From: an uncultured Clostridia bacterium
Lineage (GTDB): Bacteria; Bacillota; Clostridia; Christensenellales; Borkfalkiaceae
DNA length: 64,000 nucleotides
Direction of reading: 5' to 3'
Assembly: GCA_934271065.1 (NCBI GenBank)
Contig: CAKQQQ010000006.1
Coordinates: forward strand, 1 to 64,000
The first letter of the stretch is position 1, and each line of letters opens with the position of its first letter. A program made the position numbers and the translations under genes. Of the stretch, positions 8,155 to 16,416 are shown one piece after another. Below the pieces are notes generated by a model. The model saw only the letters and a list, made by a program, of their open reading frames with translations. It did not search any database and was not told the origin of the DNA.

Positions 8155-8738
8155 CCGACGTTACCTCCTTTTTGTTTTCTGCCACCACTATACACCGTGT
8201 TTCTTTGAAAAACCAGAACATCGGCGTGAGCAAAAAGGACTTCTTTGTAACGGAAACGCGAGATAAAAGCAACTCTATGGCAACCTGAAACAAACACGAA
8301 CGTAACCCGATTGTGATTTCAATGTAACCATTATCGAAACGAGAAGATTTGCCGTTTGTTTTCTCGGACAACTTTACGACTTACACTTTTTCTTTCTCTA
8401 TTTTTGGGTTGGATCGTATCAGAAAAGCACTTGCTGTCAAGGGAAAAAATTATCGCGTAAAACATTAAAAGGAAAAATAAAAACGCAATATTTTTTTCTT
8501 TTTCCTTGAGAGACTGCGTTGCTTTCCCGATTGAGTTCGGGGTGTCGAAAGAAAAAAGACAAATCGACAAAAAAAGTTTCAAATATATCGCTTTGCGGTT
8601 TCAATACTGCTTGTATCCGTTCACGTTCGGAATTTATAGACGGACAAATTCGATACAAATTCGGCACGCCGTGGTTCTGGCTATTGAATAATTGCAGGTT
8701 TATACTTGAAACAAAAAATAGAAAAAGGAGCAATCTAA
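8155..8738. other. Divergent intergenic region before the serine recombinase
   Basis: 584 bases. The left end holds promoter module copy 2 (8187-8249), firing leftward. The rest is A+T-rich, with several unconvincing open frames on both strands that lack ribosome binding sites. The recombinase gene has AAAAAGGAG shortly before its ATG; a TATACT at 8701-8706 could be its -10, but no clear -35 accompanies it. Confidence 0.45.
8187..8249 (-). promoter_or_regulatory. Duplicated promoter module, copy 2
   Basis: On the minus strand: TGGTTT (8210-8215), 17 bases, TATAGT (8187-8192), with the conserved block CCTTTTTGCTCACGC immediately upstream (within 8221-8249). Alignment with copy 1 at 5907-5969 needs no gap across block, -35 and spacer. 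It sits about 26 bases before the 62-residue gene. Confidence 0.55.
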
Positions 8739-10352
8739 ATGAAAAATTGTGTAATTTACGCCCGCTATTCAAGTGAGCGACAAACCGAGCAATCCATCGA
8801 AGGCCAGTTGCGAATATGCAACGATTTTGCGAAACAAAACGCATTGCAAGTCCTCGATACTTATATAGACAGGGCTATGACCGGAACGAACGACAACCGT
8901 CCCGCGTTTCAACAAATGCTGAAAGATGCCGAAAAACCCGTTATGTGGGATATCGTTCTTGTTTATGCCATCGACCGTTTCGGTAGAAATTCTATCGAAA
9001 TCGCCGTCAACAAGCAAAAATTAAAAAAGAATAAGAAAATGCTTATATCCGCTACGCAAAGAATGAGCGAAAATATCGACGGAACGAAAAACCTCGACGG
9101 TATCATACTCGAAAATATGTATATCGGGTTGGCTGAATACTATTCCGCCGAACTTTCGCAAAAAATACGCCGCGGTTTGCACGAAAGCCGTCAAAAAGGA
9201 TTTTGTAGCGGCGGCAGACCGCCATACGGTTATTACTACAAGGATAAACGAGTTTTCATAAACGAAGAACAGGCAAACGTTGTCAGATATATTTTCAAAG
9301 AATATTTTTCGGGTAAAATCGTAAGAGAGATTATAAACGACCTTACCGAACAAGGAATATTGTATCGCGGAAAAGCGTTTGCCGAAAATACTATTTACAA
9401 CTTTCTTCGATTAGAAAAATATGTAGGTATCGCAAGGTACGACGACGGAGTTTATGACAATATCTACCCGCAAATTGTAGACAAAGAAGTTTTCGACGGC
9501 GTTCAAGCAATTCTTGCGGCAAACAAAATCGGCTCGCGTAGCCCTGAATCGCTTTTCCTGTTAAGAAACAAAATCACTTGCGGCTGTTGCGGCACTCATT
9601 ATCAAGGAGATAGCGGCACAAGCAAAAACGGAACGAAATTTTACTACTACAAATGTATGGGCAGAAAGAAAAAGCATATTTGCCACGCTTCCGTCTTGAA
9701 AAAAGATGAATTTGAGAATTTAATTCTGGAAATCATTATTAAAATTTTCGGTACTGAAAGTCGTATAAATTATCTTGCCGATTGTGTAATGGCTGTCTAT
9801 AACGATAAATTAAAAGAACATTCCGTCGTCGATTTGCTGAAACGCGACCGCGACGAAGTACAAAAAGCACTCGATAACATTATGCGAGCCATCGAGCAAG
9901 GTATTATAACCGAAACTACTCAACGCCGTATGAAAGAGTTGGAAGAACGCAAACAAACGCTTAACGATAAAATTGTAATCGCACAATATGGTGAAAGCCA
10001 AAGATTGACGAAACAGGAAATCGTTGAATATCTAACGCACTCATTGCGACAAGAACCGCGTTTCTTGCTTCATATTCTCGTTAAAAGCATAATCGTATAT
10101 GACGATAAAATCGAGATATATTTTAATTTTACGGAACGCAAAAATCCCGACGATTCGGACGATACCGATAGTCGGGATAATAATTACGTTAATTGTTCGG
10201 ACATCTTACCAATGTGTCCACCACAGATGAAAAAAACGAACTCCGATATAAAAACGGAGTTCGTTTTTTTTCGCCGTTCGATTGCTTTTTTCAAAAAAGG
10301 CGTTATGCCGCGACGAGAAGAATACGAACCTTGCAAAAACGCGAGAAATTAA
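8739..10352 (+). CDS. Large serine recombinase (integrase)
   Basis: The 537-residue product has an N-terminal resolvase domain with catalytic Ser11 (YARYSSERQ) and a conserved DRFGRNS motif. A Recombinase domain follows (RRGLHESRQKGFCSGGRPPYGY), then a zinc ribbon (CGCCGTHY with a later pair in KCMGRKKKHIC) and a coiled coil at about residues 365-430. This is the order seen in TnpX/phiC31-like integrases, which insert and excise elements at att sites. AAAAAGGAG stands about eight bases before the ATG. The last 40 or so residues are read through a strong terminator hairpin (10235-10264), so the 3' end looks altered, perhaps because an att junction lies within or next to the gene. Confidence 0.88.
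   Translation: MKNCVIYARYSSERQTEQSIEGQLRICNDFAKQNALQVLDTYIDRAMTGTNDNRPAFQQMLKDAEKPVMWDIVLVYAIDRFGRNSIEIAVNKQKLKKNKKMLISATQRMSENIDGTKNLDGIILENMYIGLAEYYSAELSQKIRRGLHESRQKGFCSGGRPPYGYYYKDKRVFINEEQANVVRYIFKEYFSGKIVREIINDLTEQGILYRGKAFAENTIYNFLRLEKYVGIARYDDGVYDNIYPQIVDKEVFDGVQAILAANKIGSRSPESLFLLRNKITCGCCGTHYQGDSGTSKNGTKFYYYKCMGRKKKHICHASVLKKDEFENLILEIIIKIFGTESRINYLADCVMAVYNDKLKEHSVVDLLKRDRDEVQKALDNIMRAIEQGIITETTQRRMKELEERKQTLNDKIVIAQYGESQRLTKQEIVEYLTHSLRQEPRFLLHILVKSIIVYDDKIEIYFNFTERKNPDDSDDTDSRDNNYVNCSDILPMCPPQMKKTNSDIKTEFVFFRRSIAFFKKGVMPRREEYEPCKNARN
10235..10264 (+). terminator. Terminator hairpin inside the recombinase 3' end
   Basis: AACGAACTCCG (10235-10245) and CGGAGTTCGTT (10254-10264) form a perfect 11-bp stem followed by eight or more T. 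It lies inside the open frame of the recombinase, about 90 bases before the stop. Confidence 0.75.
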
Positions 10353-10380
10353 AAAAAGACGGGAGAGAACCCGTCTTTTT
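10353..10380. terminator. Bidirectional terminator between convergent genes
   Basis: AAAAAGACGGG (10353-10363) and CCCGTCTTTTT (10370-10380) give a perfect stem with T runs on both strands. It separates the recombinase gene from the leftward secreted-enzyme locus. Confidence 0.85.
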
Positions 10381-10422
10381 AGTTTATAAATTTGATTTTA
10401 TTCGACTTGTAAAACCCTGCCG

Positions 10423-11934
10423 TCAGGCGGGAATTACGAATAAACCCTTGCCCGCGCCGACGTTAAGCGTTACTTTGCCGCTAGTCAGAGACGCGGTCTT
10501 TTTAACGCCGTTGTCGTAATAGGTTACAGAAGTATATCCGCCGCCGAAAGAAAGCGTGACCGAAGCCGCCCTGTTATTTCGCGGATCGTCGGCGTTTACT
10601 ACCATAAACCCGAACTTGCCGTCGTCGTTTTTAAGACAGCCGACGATTGCGTCGTAGTCGGACGAGACCGCCGACAACGCGCTATTCGAATACGAAGTCG
10701 TACCGCCGAAAACGTTGCCCGTGGCGGATGTGCCGACGGAATAAACCGTTCCGAGCCACTTATACCCCGAAGCCTTTTCGGACATTACAAGAATTTCGGC
10801 GTTGGCGTTCTTTATCGCCGTATAAGTTTCGGTGGCGACCGCCTTATACGTTCCGTCCGATTGCAACTGCCACTCGTACGCAGAGTCGCCGAACCATTCG
10901 CCGTCGGTCTGATTAGACGGTTGCATATAGGTAAAATACGCAGCCTGATCGTAACCGTAAGCAAGCGCGCAGTATAACTGATAAGTCATCATCTCCTGCG
11001 TGACTTTACCCCAGTACCGCGTAGATTTACCGTAACTATCCTTCTCGTCCTTTACAATCTGATCGTACAAAGTTTTGTTACGGAAAGAGACGGACTGTAT
11101 GCAAACGCTGCGTTTATACCCGTTTTTTTCTGAAAGCCTTGCGAATATCTCCATATTCTGAAAATATTGCCCGAGCATTGAAATTTTCGTTTCGTGATAA
11201 TAGGTATAATTTATAAAAGTACCCTTTCTTTTGCCCGTAACCGTTTCTACAAACGGATAATAGTCGAAGCAAAGCGTGTCGTTTACTTTATCGACGGGCC
11301 TTGCGATAAACTTTTGCAGATACTTTTCGTACTGCTCCGCCGTAAGCCCTAACACTTGAGACGCGCCGCTATTAGCGGTGTCCGCAACGTGAACGGGCGC
11401 GGCGTTCATACCGAGCAGAGATCCGTACAGCGAGTACCCGTCTTTATAAACGCCGAGCCCCGTTACGAGATAGTCGTACCAGTAATTATAGGTCTCCGCC
11501 TGATACCCGCGCGGCTCGTCGCAAACGATAAACCCGCCGAAACAGGGGTAGGTTTTAAGTTTGGCGTACATTTTGCCGATATTTATTCTGATCATATCGT
11601 CGGTATGACCGGATTCGCCTTTCATCGCCCCTTCGAGATACAGCGACTTTACAAGCACTTTCGCGTCGTCGTACGCGACGCCGTAACGTTCGCAATATTC
11701 CTGAACGAGTTCGAGAAGTTTTATTCCGTCCGAACCGAGATAATAACCGTTGCCGTCAATTTCACTATAACCGTCGCCGACTGCGTGTCCGATTGCCCTG
11801 TAAGCCATATAATCGGCGTCGTCGCCCAACACGAAGGAAAACCCCGCGTCGAAGTACGCTTTTACGTCTTCTACGGTAGCCATTTTGTAAACGGGACCGC
11901 CCGTAACGTTACTTACGAGCGCCCCGTTTACCAT
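10423..11934 (-). CDS. Glycoside-hydrolase-like domain, 3' part of a frame-split gene
   Basis: The 503-residue product looks like a TIM-barrel carbohydrate-active enzyme: many aromatic residues, an acidic motif in GGFIVCDEPRGY (possible catalytic Glu), a tail like a small beta-sandwich, and no signal peptide. I cannot name the family. There is no ribosome binding site before the ATG, and the open frame extends 15 sensible codons upstream (ITLTAYYGPAIGAY) into the end of the preceding gene. It is therefore probably the C-terminal half of the protein begun at 13724, reached by a -1 shift at 11979-11985 or separated from it by an indel. The combined product would be about 1,100 residues. Confidence 0.75.
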   Translation of the reverse strand: MVNGALVSNVTGGPVYKMATVEDVKAYFDAGFSFVLGDDADYMAYRAIGHAVGDGYSEIDGNGYYLGSDGIKLLELVQEYCERYGVAYDDAKVLVKSLYLEGAMKGESGHTDDMIRINIGKMYAKLKTYPCFGGFIVCDEPRGYQAETYNYWYDYLVTGLGVYKDGYSLYGSLLGMNAAPVHVADTANSGASQVLGLTAEQYEKYLQKFIARPVDKVNDTLCFDYYPFVETVTGKRKGTFINYTYYHETKISMLGQYFQNMEIFARLSEKNGYKRSVCIQSVSFRNKTLYDQIVKDEKDSYGKSTRYWGKVTQEMMTYQLYCALAYGYDQAAYFTYMQPSNQTDGEWFGDSAYEWQLQSDGTYKAVATETYTAIKNANAEILVMSEKASGYKWLGTVYSVGTSATGNVFGGTTSYSNSALSAVSSDYDAIVGCLKNDDGKFGFMVVNADDPRNNRAASVTLSFGGGYTSVTYYDNGVKKTASLTSGKVTLNVGAGKGLFVIPA

Positions 11935-11972
11935 ATACGCGCCTATCGCAGGTCCGTAATACGCAGTCAGCG

Positions 11973-13724
11973 TTATGCGTTTGGGAGTGTACCCTTAACG
12001 AATTCGATATCCTTAATGTAAGCGCAGGTTACGGCATTCGATTTGTTATCTTTATTGTCAAAATAAATTCTCGAATCTTTCGTAACGAAATCGTACGCGG
12101 TATCGGTTAAATCGACCGTACAAACATATCCGCCGTTGCCTGCCGGAAGACCGCTGATGAATTTCGTGTTCAACGAGTTGTACGTCCAATCTTCGCCACC
12201 GCCGGCTTTATAAGGTATAATTCTCGACTTCGTGTTTACGAATGCGCCCACGTTGGGGGTTGTAACGCCGGCGAACTCATTTACGTAAGTAATATTCATC
12301 GTCGTATAACCCATGTCAACGTAATGCTTGATTACCTTTGCCGAAATAGCACATTCCCAACCGTTGCCGTTCGTGCTCTTGATTTCCCAGCCCTTGCCGT
12401 CCATATAGGTAACCGCCGAGTTTGCGCCATTAGGAGATACCCAGGTGCTTTTATCCGCGTGGTTTATAAACTTTATATCTTTGATATAACCGCAAGTTAT
12501 GGCTTGATTCTTGTTATCGTGATTTTCAAACACGATTTGCGTATCTTTCGTAGTAAAATCATAGGCGGAATCGGTCAAATCGACAGTACAAACGTATCCG
12601 CCGTTGACTAACGGAAGGGCGCTGATATATTTGTATGAAGACGGATACTTCCAATCTTGGCTGCCACCGGCTTTATAAGGTATAATTCTCGACTTTGTGT
12701 TTACGAAAGCACCCACGTTGGGGTTTGTAACGCCGCTGAATTTATCGACGTAAGTTATTTCCATTTCGGTGCAACCGCTGTCGATATAACTCTTCATTAA
12801 CTTGCTCGAAATCGTACAATACCAAAGTTGACCGTCAAGGCTCTTAACTTCCCAGCCCTTACCTTCCATATAAGTAACGGTAGAATTGTTGCCGGGGGCG
12901 GCGGAAATCAATTTACTTTTTTTGGTTACGCCGCAAAGCGAGCAAACGCCGTCGGCGTTAAAAGTATGCTCGACTTCGTATAACGAGACGTTGCCGCGTA
13001 CTGCGTCGGCAGAGAAATCCCATCTTTGGGTTTTGGATTTGTTGTACCAGCCGCAGGTAAGTACGGACGAAGGAGCGGGTTGGGTTAACGACGAGCCGTA
13101 TTCTACGGTCTGCGCGTTGCCGATAAGTTTTTCGCTTAAATCGTACGCCTTGAAATCGAATTTATAATAGCCTTCTAACTGCGCCGCTTTGTCGGAGTCT
13201 AAACTCGCCGCTTCTTTGGCAACGTAGGCGAGCGAGAACGTGTCGTTTTTCGCTTCGGTATACGTCGTCTTTCCGCCGTCGGTAATATAGCCCGCGACCT
13301 TTATATCCGTACCGTAGTCGGTAGCGGGTATGTCGTACACGAAAACGACTAATTCCATCATTCCGGGATCGGTTTCGCTGACCTTCCAGTCGGTTTTGGC
13401 AGCCGTTTTAGTGACTACTTGCGCGCTTTCGGAAGTCGCCAAAGACTCGCCGTTCAATAATTTGGTCGGGCAGAGTTTCAAACCCGTTTCCGCGCTTTCG
13501 GACAAGCCGTCGAACGTGGCTTTGTCTAAAAGAACGTGGAACTTGACGGCGGGCGTATACGCGTTATCGACGTAACGCACGGACGCGCCTTTTACCCTGA
13601 ACTGCGTGGCAGACTCGCCTTCCGCGCGGGCGCGGAAAGTAAGACCGGCAGCCATAAACAAACTTGCGGCAAACGCCACGAGCGCGACTAAAAGTCGTTT
13701 TTTAGCAGATACGGTCTTAACCAT
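11973..13724 (-). CDS. Secreted protein with two carbohydrate-binding-like repeats
   Basis: The 583-residue product has a signal peptide (to about residue 34, ending RARA) and a beta-rich domain of about 200 residues. A Cys pair in FNADGVCSLCG is followed by two near-identical modules of about 150 residues. Each contains TVTYM or AVTYM, VGAFVNTKSRIIPYKAGG, NGGYVCTVDLTD and a YIKDI motif, consistent with non-catalytic sugar-binding domains. It ends two codons after a CCCAAAC heptamer, and the -1 frame continues into the enzyme-like domain at 10423-11934. The start overlaps the stop of the 51-residue gene upstream, so translation is coupled. Confidence 0.82.
   Translation of the reverse strand: MVKTVSAKKRLLVALVAFAASLFMAAGLTFRARAEGESATQFRVKGASVRYVDNAYTPAVKFHVLLDKATFDGLSESAETGLKLCPTKLLNGESLATSESAQVVTKTAAKTDWKVSETDPGMMELVVFVYDIPATDYGTDIKVAGYITDGGKTTYTEAKNDTFSLAYVAKEAASLDSDKAAQLEGYYKFDFKAYDLSEKLIGNAQTVEYGSSLTQPAPSSVLTCGWYNKSKTQRWDFSADAVRGNVSLYEVEHTFNADGVCSLCGVTKKSKLISAAPGNNSTVTYMEGKGWEVKSLDGQLWYCTISSKLMKSYIDSGCTEMEITYVDKFSGVTNPNVGAFVNTKSRIIPYKAGGSQDWKYPSSYKYISALPLVNGGYVCTVDLTDSAYDFTTKDTQIVFENHDNKNQAITCGYIKDIKFINHADKSTWVSPNGANSAVTYMDGKGWEIKSTNGNGWECAISAKVIKHYVDMGYTTMNITYVNEFAGVTTPNVGAFVNTKSRIIPYKAGGGEDWTYNSLNTKFISGLPAGNGGYVCTVDLTDTAYDFVTKDSRIYFDNKDNKSNAVTCAYIKDIEFVKGTLPNA
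11979..11985 (-). other. Candidate -1 ribosomal frameshift heptamer
   Basis: In the reading frame of the 583-residue gene the minus strand reads CTC CCA AAC GCA TAA. C CCA AAC fits the X XXY YYZ rule, and slipping back one base gives CCC AAA CGC, the frame that opens into the 503-residue domain. The zero-frame stop is two codons later. A lost base in the nearby GGG run would give the same picture. Confidence 0.45.
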
Positions 13725-13872
13725 TATTCAAATCCCCCCATTCGTCGCCTACCGTCCATTGCCACTTAACGCCGAGCGCGTCGCTCGTCGTAAGTACGTC
13801 TACGGAACGGAAAATGGTTACCGTAGCCTTCTCATAAGCCCGCAGAACGGGCTCGTCGATTTTTTGTTTCAT
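13717..13872 (-). CDS. Small 51-residue protein, translationally coupled
   Basis: ATG at 13870-13872 with GGAGG eight bases upstream; stop TAA at 13717-13719, inside the start region of the 583-residue gene (ATGGTTAA). The peptide is acidic and Trp-rich toward its end (KWQWTVGDEWGDLNNG), with no signal or membrane segment. It lies between the small lipoprotein gene and the large secreted protein. The strong ribosome binding site and the exact overlap support a real gene; its function is unknown, and coupling the translation of the downstream gene may be part of its role. Confidence 0.5.
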   Translation of the reverse strand: MKQKIDEPVLRAYEKATVTIFRSVDVLTTSDALGVKWQWTVGDEWGDLNNG

Positions 13873-13906
13873 CAAAGTTACCTCCAACATATTTTATCGT
13901 TTTTAA

Positions 13907-14164
13907 TTATTTGCCGCCGATTACGGGCGACCAGTCCCCGCCTTCGTCGGAAGGCGTATCTTCGGGGTTCTTTTCATCGTCGGGCAAGGACGGCGTTTCG
14001 CCTTTGCCCGTATCGTCTTTATTCTCGTCGTCGGGATCGGTTACGTTTTCGATTACGTTGCCGCCGTTGCCTTTAGTCGCGCCGCCGACCTTTCCGCAAC
14101 AAACGAAAATTACGCACGCAAAAATTGCGCACGACACCAAGATGAAGAGTTTGAGTTTATTCAT
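13907..14164 (-). CDS. Small lipoprotein
   Basis: The 85-residue product has a hydrophobic N terminus with a Cys-containing lipobox (about residues 20-24, FVCC), then a low-complexity tail of Gly, Asp, Glu, Asn and Pro. The body looks disordered and probably serves as a tether. It is the first gene of the leftward secreted-polysaccharide locus, divergent from the AraC regulator gene. It could anchor or recruit the large secreted enzyme, but that is inference from position only. Confidence 0.6.
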   Translation of the reverse strand: MNKLKLFILVSCAIFACVIFVCCGKVGGATKGNGGNVIENVTDPDDENKDDTGKGETPSLPDDEKNPEDTPSDEGGDWSPVIGGK

Positions 14165-14479
14165 AACTTTCTCCTGCGAAAGTCAACCGCAAAACGCGTT
14201 TGCGGATATGCGACGGGCGCGGCTCTTTGCACGCGACTACGGTGCGGAGAGCGCAAACCGCCGTAACGGATTGCTTTCAAGCACATATATACTAACACCC
14301 GTTCACGGAGTTTTCAATATCCTAATTTTGCTATAAATTGCTCTGTTTTTTGTTTTTTGCTGATTTTTCTATAAAACCGCCTTTATACGCAAAAAAGGAA
14401 CAAATTTTCGTTTATCCGTTGCGATTATCGGCAAAACGTGTTATAATAACCGTAGATTTATTATGGAAAACATTTCATT
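14165..14479. other. Divergent regulatory region of the AraC gene and the secreted locus
   Basis: 315 bases without a gene. It holds the rightward promoter at 14419-14447 and must hold the leftward promoter of the lipoprotein gene and any AraC binding sites. I could not identify a convincing pair of direct repeats for the regulator. Confidence 0.5.
14419..14447 (+). promoter_or_regulatory. Promoter of the AraC regulator gene
   Basis: TTGCGA (14419-14424), 17 bases, TATAAT (14442-14447). The predicted start lies about 26 bases before the ATG, and no clear ribosome binding site is seen in that short leader. Confidence 0.7.
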
Positions 14480-15409
14480 ATGGCAACGAATTATCCCGAA
14501 AAACTCGAACGGCACAGTAATCCGTTTTATTCGCTGAACGACGTTTCGGCGTTCTCGCAAGGGTTCGCGTATTATCACACGCTCGATAAGCCTATACTTA
14601 TGCACTCGCACGACTATTACGAACTGAACGTGGTTACGCGCGGAGAATGCAGGCATTATTTCAATAACAAAAGCCACCCCGCAAAGGTCGGGGACGTTTT
14701 TATGATTCCGCCGTACATAGAACACGGCTACCGCGCGAAAAACGACGGAGCGCGCATATTCCACCTGATAATTAAAAACAACGTACTCGAAGACTATAAA
14801 AAACAGTTCGGCAAGTACCCCGGCGTTAAAATTCTGTTCGAAGTAGAGCCGCAGATACGGCAGGCGTTCAACGATCTGTCGCTCAATATCAACGTGCCTA
14901 AATCGGAACTGCCGGAACTATTTACCGAGTTTGACGAGTTGATTAACATAGACAGGCAAAAATACGACGACGACGGCGCGATGTTCGACCTTAAAACCGC
15001 GTGCCTGTTATGCAAACTCGGCAGAATTATATCGCAAAAATACGCGGCGGCGGAAGAAAACCGCGACGCGGCGGATTACGTTATACTCAAAACCACGCAG
15101 TATATGGAAGACAACTATTTTTCTAAAATTCTGGTGGACGATTTGTCAGGGCTGGTCAATATGTCTACGCCTAACTTTTTCAGATATTTCAAAAAGGTGT
15201 TCAATACCACGCCTATGGAATACCTTAAAAAGATCAGAATTTCGCACGCGACTAATTTATTGGCGGCAACGGACAAGTCGATAGCGTTCATCGCGCAGGA
15301 ATGCGGGTTTTTCGATTCGGCGCACTTTACGCACGTCTTTGAACAGGCAACTAATATGAAACCGAAAGAATTTCGTATGAAAGCGAAAAGCAACGCGGAG
15401 AAAACTTAA
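14480..15409 (+). CDS. AraC-family transcription regulator with cupin domain
   Basis: The 309-residue product has an N-terminal cupin sensor (HSHDYYELNVVTRGE, then KVGDVFMIPPYIEHGY) and a C-terminal pair of helix-turn-helices. The second is the AraC signature (KKIRISHATNLLAATDKSIAFIAQECGF, followed by FTHVFEQATNMKPKEFR). Regulators of this type in Bacillota usually sense a sugar and control adjacent glycan genes. It is divergent from the secreted locus at 10.4-14.2 kb, its likely target. The first upstream ATG is out of frame, which supports the start at 14480. Confidence 0.88.
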   Translation: MATNYPEKLERHSNPFYSLNDVSAFSQGFAYYHTLDKPILMHSHDYYELNVVTRGECRHYFNNKSHPAKVGDVFMIPPYIEHGYRAKNDGARIFHLIIKNNVLEDYKKQFGKYPGVKILFEVEPQIRQAFNDLSLNINVPKSELPELFTEFDELINIDRQKYDDDGAMFDLKTACLLCKLGRIISQKYAAAEENRDAADYVILKTTQYMEDNYFSKILVDDLSGLVNMSTPNFFRYFKKVFNTTPMEYLKKIRISHATNLLAATDKSIAFIAQECGFFDSAHFTHVFEQATNMKPKEFRMKAKSNAEKT

Positions 15410-15412
15410 AAA

Positions 15413-15457
15413 ACGCCCCTGCCGTCGGGCGCAGATTGCGACCGACGGCAGGGGCGT
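15413..15457. terminator. Terminator between the convergent araC-type and cwlD genes
   Basis: ACGCCCCTGCCGTCGG (15413-15428) and its complement (15442-15457) form a 16-bp stem. The minus-strand side is followed by TTTTTT, so it best serves the leftward amidase gene. Confidence 0.8.
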
Positions 15458-15541
15458 ATTATAATCCGAACCGTTATATCCTTTTTGCAAACACTCCGTT
15501 TATGCCCGGTTTTGGCTGTGCCGATTACGCCCGTTTTTTGG

Positions 15542-16237
15542 CTACGCGGGGGCGTTTAACGCGAACAGGTATTCTAAAACGCCGTCGGCTATCGCCGCGG
15601 CGATTTCTTTACGGTATTCTTCGGTAAGCAGTAACTTTTCGTCGGCGGCGTTGGACAGAAAACCGCACTCGACCAGCGCGGACGGCGGCTCGGATTCGTT
15701 TAGAACGTAATAGTCGCCGACGAGTGCGGAAAGGCGCGCGGGCTGTCCGCTAAGCGTATTAAGGCGGCTTTGGACGACGGCGGCAAGCGTTTCGCTACGC
15801 GCGTCGTCTGCGCGGAAAAACGCCTGCGCGCCGCGACGCGTCGGCGAAGAATAATAGTTTATATGCACCGACACGAACGCCGACGCGTTACAACCGTTTA
15901 TTATACGCTTGCGCGCGAGCATATCCCTGCGCTTGAAACCGCGCGTCGCGTTGCCGTACAAGCCCGCGTCGGATGAACGCGTCAACACCACCTTTACGCC
16001 GCGGCTTTCAAGCACGCGTTTCAGTTCTTTTACGATTTTTAAGTTGAGTTCGCTTTCTTTTACTCCGCTGACCGCGCCCGTTACTCCGCCGTCTATTCCG
16101 CCGTGCCCCGCGTCAAGCACTACCGTTATACGGTTTTTCGGGGATTTGGCGACGGTTAAGGCTACGCCGAACGACGCTACGGCAAGAAAAGCGACGCAAC
16201 ACGCCGCGGCGATAATTACCCGTTTTTGCATTTTCAT
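15542..16237 (-). CDS. cwlD: N-acetylmuramoyl-L-alanine amidase, CwlD type
   Basis: The 231-residue product has one N-terminal membrane or signal segment (residues 6-30), then an Amidase_3 domain. Zinc ligands are visible in DAGHGG, KESELNL and SVHIN, and the catalytic Glu in ALVECGFLSN. The enzyme cuts the amide bond between muramic acid and the stem peptide. The short length with a single N-terminal anchor matches CwlD, which helps make muramic-delta-lactam in the spore cortex; that identification rests on architecture, and no other sporulation gene is nearby. The alternative is a general cell-wall amidase. Confidence 0.82.
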   Translation of the reverse strand: MKMQKRVIIAAACCVAFLAVASFGVALTVAKSPKNRITVVLDAGHGGIDGGVTGAVSGVKESELNLKIVKELKRVLESRGVKVVLTRSSDAGLYGNATRGFKRRDMLARKRIINGCNASAFVSVHINYYSSPTRRGAQAFFRADDARSETLAAVVQSRLNTLSGQPARLSALVGDYYVLNESEPPSALVECGFLSNAADEKLLLTEEYRKEIAAAIADGVLEYLFALNAPA

Positions 16238-16286
16238 ACGATACTATATTCGTATTATTCATACATAATTCATAACGACTATGAAT

Positions 16287-16327
16287 AAAACGCATAATCG
16301 CCGATTTTATAAGCGATTATGCGTTTT
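16287..16327. terminator. Hairpin between hprK and cwlD
   Basis: AAAACGCATAATCGC (16287-16301) and GCGATTATGCGTTTT (16313-16327) form a perfect 15-bp stem around an 11-base loop. It is a second, back-up terminator for hprK or a site that insulates the cwlD promoter. Confidence 0.6.
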
Positions 16328-16330
16328 GAC

Positions 16331-16388
16331 GGTGGATAACCCGATAAAAAATGTGGATAACTTGACTTTTTTAGTCGAGTTATCCACA
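16331..16388 (-). terminator. hprK terminator whose stem is made of two DnaA boxes
   Basis: TGTGGATAA (16352-16360) and TTATCCACA (16380-16388) are perfect DnaA-box consensus sequences in opposite orientation; with the flanking bases they form a 16-bp stem with a G-T pair. On the minus strand TTTTTT follows. A third near-match (one mismatch) lies at 16331-16339. Confidence 0.65.
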
Positions 16389-16416
16389 CGAACGTATGTT
16401 CTTGTGTATTAAATTT

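Noticed and set aside
8437..8844. 135-codon minus-strand frame before the recombinase
   Set aside because: It runs antisense into the recombinase start, has no ribosome binding site and low-complexity Phe/Leu stretches.
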